From Plasmopara viticola (lineage: Eukaryota > Oomycota > Peronosporomycetes > Peronosporales > Peronosporaceae), in assembly GCA_001695595.3 (NCBI GenBank), contig MBPM02000003.1:930001-994000 (forward strand): 64,000 nt of DNA, in the 5' to 3' direction. Of this stretch, positions 60,930-64,000 are shown one piece after another. Within the stretch, counting starts at the first letter, position 1, and each line of letters begins with the position of its first letter. The notes under the pieces were generated by a model. The model was given only the letters and a program-made list of their open reading frames with translations, had not been told where the DNA came from and searched no databases. The translations under genes and the position numbers were made by a program.

Positions 60930-62606
60930 ATGGCGTTCACTTTTCCGAACGATGCCCTATTCTTGGGTTTGGACTGCTCCACGCAAAGCATGTCAGCTGT
61001 ACTTGTAGACTTTCGCGGTCGAGTAGTATTCGAAAGCTCTTTCGGCTATGACGAGCGCTTCCCACACTATGGTACCAACAATGGCGTGCTGCGTCCAAAG
61101 GAGAATGAGGTGAAAGTTCCTGCGCTCATGTTTGTCGAGTCTTTGGATGCGATTTTGGATGACCTGGCGAAGAGCTCTATTGACATTAATAAGGTCAAGG
61201 GCATCAGTGGTAGTGCCCAGCAGCACACTTCCGTTTACTGGAGCAAAGATTTTTCAGTTAATGATTGGCTGCACACTGCCACAAAGTCAAGTGCCTCGTT
61301 ACTAACGACCCTGCAAAAGCAGGGATCGGCTGCTTTCTATTTATTAGATGGCCCTAGTTGGATGGACAGCTCCACGACACGCTACTGCAAGGAGCTTGAG
61401 GCTGCTGTCGGTGGACCTGATCGCGTTGCTAAGATCAGTGGATCCCGAGCTTATGAACGCTTTACGGGTAACCAAATCGTCAAAAAGATTCACGAGGATC
61501 CGGCACTGCTAGACAAATGTGGACGCATTGCACTTGTCTCATCAATGTTGACGTCGCTTTTGTGTGGCGACTACACTTATATTGATGACAGCGACGGATC
61601 AGGTATGAATCTGCTTGATGTGCGCAAACGAATCTGGTCTCCGGATCTTATCAAGGCCACGGTCATGTACAGTTCTTCGGCCAATGCAGCAGAAAAGTTG
61701 ATAGCATGCTTAGGTTCACAGGTCTCGAGAGCGTACTCGTCTGTGGGTCCTATACACGCCTACTTTCAACAAAAGTATGGCTTTGCCGCAGATTGCCAGG
61801 TAATCCCATTCTCAGGTGACAACCCGTGCACGATCGCGGGCACGGGCTTCTCTCAGCCTGGTGACGTGATTGTCTCACTTGGTACGTCCAGCACGCTCTT
61901 AGCAGTGGTTCCTACAGAAGTAGCGCGCTTCTCTGGCGAAGAAGGACATTTTTTTTGCAATCCTGTTGACCCAAACTCGGTCATGGTCATGATCTGCTTT
62001 AAAAACGGGTCGCTTACGCGTCAGGACGTACGAGATCGCTGTGCCGGAGCGTCTTGGGAGAAGTTTGAAGAGATGTTACAAGCTACGAAGTCGGGGAACG
62101 GTGGTATTATGGCGTTCTATTACCGCGACCCGGAAATTACTCCATCCACTGCAAAAGCCGGTGTCATAGCTTTTGAACCATGTGGAGCTCGCACTGATAT
62201 TTCCCTGTATCCTCCTGAGGTCGAAGTGCGAGCAGTGATTGAGAGCCAATTTCTGTCGTTGAGGCTACATGCAGAGAGACTTAGCGTTAAAAAGCCACAA
62301 CGTCTTATCGTGGTTGGCGGAGCTTCGGCAAACAAATCCATTGTGCAAGTCCTCGCAAATGTTTTCAATGCACCAGCGTATTGTCTGACCAATGTCATTA
62401 ATTCGGCTGCTCTAGGTGCTGCCTTTCGCGCTCGGCACGGGTTCGCCTGTGATTTAAGCCCTTCTGGATACGTACCATATGATGTAAATGACTGTCTCGA
62501 CTTTTCGATGAGCGCCTCGCCGATCGATGAAGATGCCACAATGTACACGAATGAAATAGCGCACTTTAGAGCCTTAGAGACTCAAGTCGTCAATCTACTT
62601 AGCTAA
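60930..62606 (+). CDS. XYLB: Xylulokinase (FGGY family)
   Basis: Single exon, 558 residues; animal XYLB is about 536. FGGY features in order: the N-terminal phosphate-binding motif FLGLDCSTQSMSAVLVD (residues 11-27), GISGSAQQH near 90, the substrate-pocket WMDSSTTRYC, SGDNPCTIAGTGFSQPGDV, the second phosphate loop SLGTSSTLLAV near 317, and VVGGASANKSIVQVLANVF near 461 followed by AALGAAFRARHG. The enzyme uses ATP to phosphorylate D-xylulose, feeding the pentose phosphate pathway; it should be cytosolic, as no targeting peptide is seen. FGGY members differ in sugar choice. The overall pattern, including NNGVLRPKENEV near the N-terminus and the 'QQH' motif, fits xylulokinase best, but the substrate is inferred. 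An out-of-frame ATG sits five bases upstream of the start. Confidence 0.93.
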   Translation: MAFTFPNDALFLGLDCSTQSMSAVLVDFRGRVVFESSFGYDERFPHYGTNNGVLRPKENEVKVPALMFVESLDAILDDLAKSSIDINKVKGISGSAQQHTSVYWSKDFSVNDWLHTATKSSASLLTTLQKQGSAAFYLLDGPSWMDSSTTRYCKELEAAVGGPDRVAKISGSRAYERFTGNQIVKKIHEDPALLDKCGRIALVSSMLTSLLCGDYTYIDDSDGSGMNLLDVRKRIWSPDLIKATVMYSSSANAAEKLIACLGSQVSRAYSSVGPIHAYFQQKYGFAADCQVIPFSGDNPCTIAGTGFSQPGDVIVSLGTSSTLLAVVPTEVARFSGEEGHFFCNPVDPNSVMVMICFKNGSLTRQDVRDRCAGASWEKFEEMLQATKSGNGGIMAFYYRDPEITPSTAKAGVIAFEPCGARTDISLYPPEVEVRAVIESQFLSLRLHAERLSVKKPQRLIVVGGASANKSIVQVLANVFNAPAYCLTNVINSAALGAAFRARHGFACDLSPSGYVPYDVNDCLDFSMSASPIDEDATMYTNEIAHFRALETQVVNLLS

Positions 62607-62748
62607 GCATTAGAAACGATTATACAGTTCAAGCCTTTGTCACTAATGACAGTGACGTCGCCTCTCCTCGTCGTTTCTGACGCGCCGGCATCAGCCTCCC
62701 CTGATCCTAACAGCAATAGGTCCAGCAACCAATGTAGTGCAACATTGT

Positions 62749-62762
62749 GCTCATTGTTCAAT
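62749..62762 (+). promoter_or_regulatory. Inr/FPR core promoter of the E2 gene
   Basis: GCTCATTGTTCAAT matches the oomycete Inr/FPR consensus. It lies about 32 bp before the ATG at 62794 and supports that start over the GTG further upstream. Confidence 0.65.
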
Positions 62763-62793
62763 CAAAGTTCAAGTGCCTACACTCTTCTTTTCA

Positions 62794-64000
62794 ATGTTTT
62801 TTTCACGATTGCGCACGCGGGGTCTAAGCCAGCGACTCACTGCCCCTCGTCATGGCTTTCACACTGGAAATATTATGGCGTTTCCTGAGATTCCTTTCAA
62901 GCTCGCAGACATCGGTGAAGGTATTGCTGAAGTGGAGGTACTTCAGTGGTTTGTCAAGAGTGGCGACGAGGTCAAGCAGTTTCAGAATGTGTGCGAAGTG
63001 CAGAGCGACAAGGCGACGGTAGAGATCACTAGTCGATTTGATGGGATTGTTACCAAGATGCATTACGATGTGGGCGACATGGCCAAAGTAGGCTCCACCC
63101 TTATCGACATTGAAGTGGACGAAACTACGGCTGCGACGATGCATGGCGGCAAAATTAAAGGACCTCCAATCTCTCGTAGAAAAGATGCCCCTGTTGCGAC
63201 GGAGCCTGCGGCTGTTGTATCTACACTTTTGCCGACGCGTGTGGTGGCTCCGACGCCCGTCTTGACAAAGGTTTCGATTGCTTCACGAAGATTGGAAGGA
63301 AATGATAAGGTGCTGACTTCACCGTCGGTTCGGCGATTGGCAAAGGAGCACAGCATTAACTTGTGTGACGTTGAAGGTACGGGCCCGCAAGGTCGGATCA
63401 TTAAAGGAGACTTGCTGGATTACATAAGAATGATCGCTGCCGAGACGACTCGACCTGCTATCCCAGCTATCCAGAGCACAGCTTCCGTGCAAGCTTTTGC
63501 TGCAGACAGGTTTAAGGGGACGTACTTGCAGCAAGACACAGTAGTACCATTGACGCCTGTTCAAAAAATGATGGTGAAATCGATGAATGCGGCGTTGCAA
63601 ATCCCACAATTTGGCTACGCTGATGAGGTAATGGTCAAGATGAACACAAGGATTGTTGTTTACGTAGTCAACAATTTGATGCTGTTGAGTTATTTCAGAT
63701 TCGAATGGACGCGCTGTGCTCTTTGCGAAAAGAATTAAAGCCACTTGCTGAGTCTCGTGGTGTCAAGCTCTCATTTATGCCTTTCATTATTAAAGCTGCG
63801 TCGCTGGCTTTAAAGAAATATCCGATCCTTAATGCCACTGTGGACGATAGTGAGACTGAGCTCACTCTTATAGCCGCACACAATATTTCAGTGGCTATGG
63901 ACACGCCGACGGGACTTATTGTACCGAATGTGAAGAACGTTCAGGTATGTGCCGTTAAATGCTCGATTGATGATCCGTGTGATTCTTGAAATGAGTTTTT
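62794..64000 (+). CDS. DBT: Branched-chain 2-oxoacid dehydrogenase E2 (lipoamide acyltransferase), partial at 3' end
   Basis: Exons 62794-63627 and 63699-63944 (71-bp GTAATG...TTTCAG intron, phase 0). A further donor, CAG/GTATGT, at 63945 shows the gene continues beyond the window. The N-terminus MFFSRLRTRGLSQRLTAPRH is a mitochondrial presequence. A lipoyl domain at about residues 29-105 carries the modified lysine in VQSDKATVEI (Lys73). A subunit-binding domain at about 173-211 (TSPSVRRLAKEHSI, GPQGRIIKGDLL) docks E1/E3. The catalytic acyltransferase domain begins near 250 (VPLTPVQKMMVKSMNAA). Its HxxxDG active-site motif is expected outside the window. E2 transfers branched acyl groups to CoA and forms the core of the complex. 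PFGYADE-like text and the single lipoyl domain favour the branched-chain E2 over the pyruvate or 2-oxoglutarate E2. Confidence 0.93.

Noticed and set aside
60565..61008. 147-codon frame across the promoter duplication
   Set aside because: It is open only because the 174-bp unit is repeated; it has no conserved content and overlaps the xylulokinase start in another frame.
62737..62793. Longer N-terminus of the E2 protein
   Set aside because: The frame would begin with GTG and overlaps the initiator motif; the ATG at 62794 yields a proper mitochondrial presequence.
1..64000. CRISPR array, prophage, operon-type systems or RXLR/CRN effector genes
   Set aside because: The DNA is eukaryotic, no regularly spaced repeats were seen, and no frame showed a signal peptide followed by an RXLR or LFLAK motif.

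Overview
The window looks like nuclear DNA of an oomycete, probably Peronosporales (Phytophthora or a downy mildew). Reasons: compact gene islands with short GT-AG introns (53 to 146 bp), Inr/FPR-like core promoters (TCATTYYNCAW-type) just upstream of several start codons, TPP-dependent and FGGY enzymes of eukaryotic type, and AT-rich gene-poor blocks holding decayed oomycete-type LINE, Mutator-like and SINE elements. The species cannot be fixed from the sequence alone.

Left island (about 1-6.3 kb): a PNUTS/PPP1R10-like nuclear PP1-targeting protein (TFIIS N-terminal domain, RVxF-type motif, CCCH finger), ribosomal protein eS6 on the minus strand with one coding intron, and a holocytochrome c heme lyase with four CPV motifs and an unusual cysteine-rich C-terminal extension.

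Block 7,487-29,993: an 11.25-kb sequence occurs twice in direct orientation, and the copies are separated by exactly ten Ns. They differ only at a few positions. The copy ends coincide with the contig ends at the gap, so the simplest reading is two overlapping or allelic contig ends scaffolded without merging. I recognise no gene in it. It holds small palindromes, a 66-bp tandem repeat, an A/T-rich tract and one arm of a ~300-bp inverted repeat.

Middle (30-52 kb): a PTC7/PPTC7-like PP2C phosphatase gene on the minus strand, then about 20 kb without convincing host genes. This stretch contains a decayed L1-type LINE (about 35.15-38.9 kb, minus), a decayed Mutator-like transposase (about 48.05-50.23 kb, minus) split by a tRNA-derived SINE with a 12-bp target duplication, and a 1,049-bp TIR element with TA target duplications that carries a coiled-coil ORF.

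Right island (52.2-64 kb), tightly packed: a calcineurin-fold gene whose metal ligands are nearly all replaced and which has one in-frame TAG; an unclassified UBA/coiled-coil/Tudor-like protein; an eight-exon DENN-domain protein (874 residues by my splice model); branched-chain 2-oxoacid dehydrogenase E1-beta (minus); xylulokinase (plus); and the branched-chain E2 subunit (plus, truncated by the window end). Two subunits of one mitochondrial complex thus flank a sugar kinase. The divergent promoter between E1-beta and xylulokinase contains a 174-bp tandem duplication.
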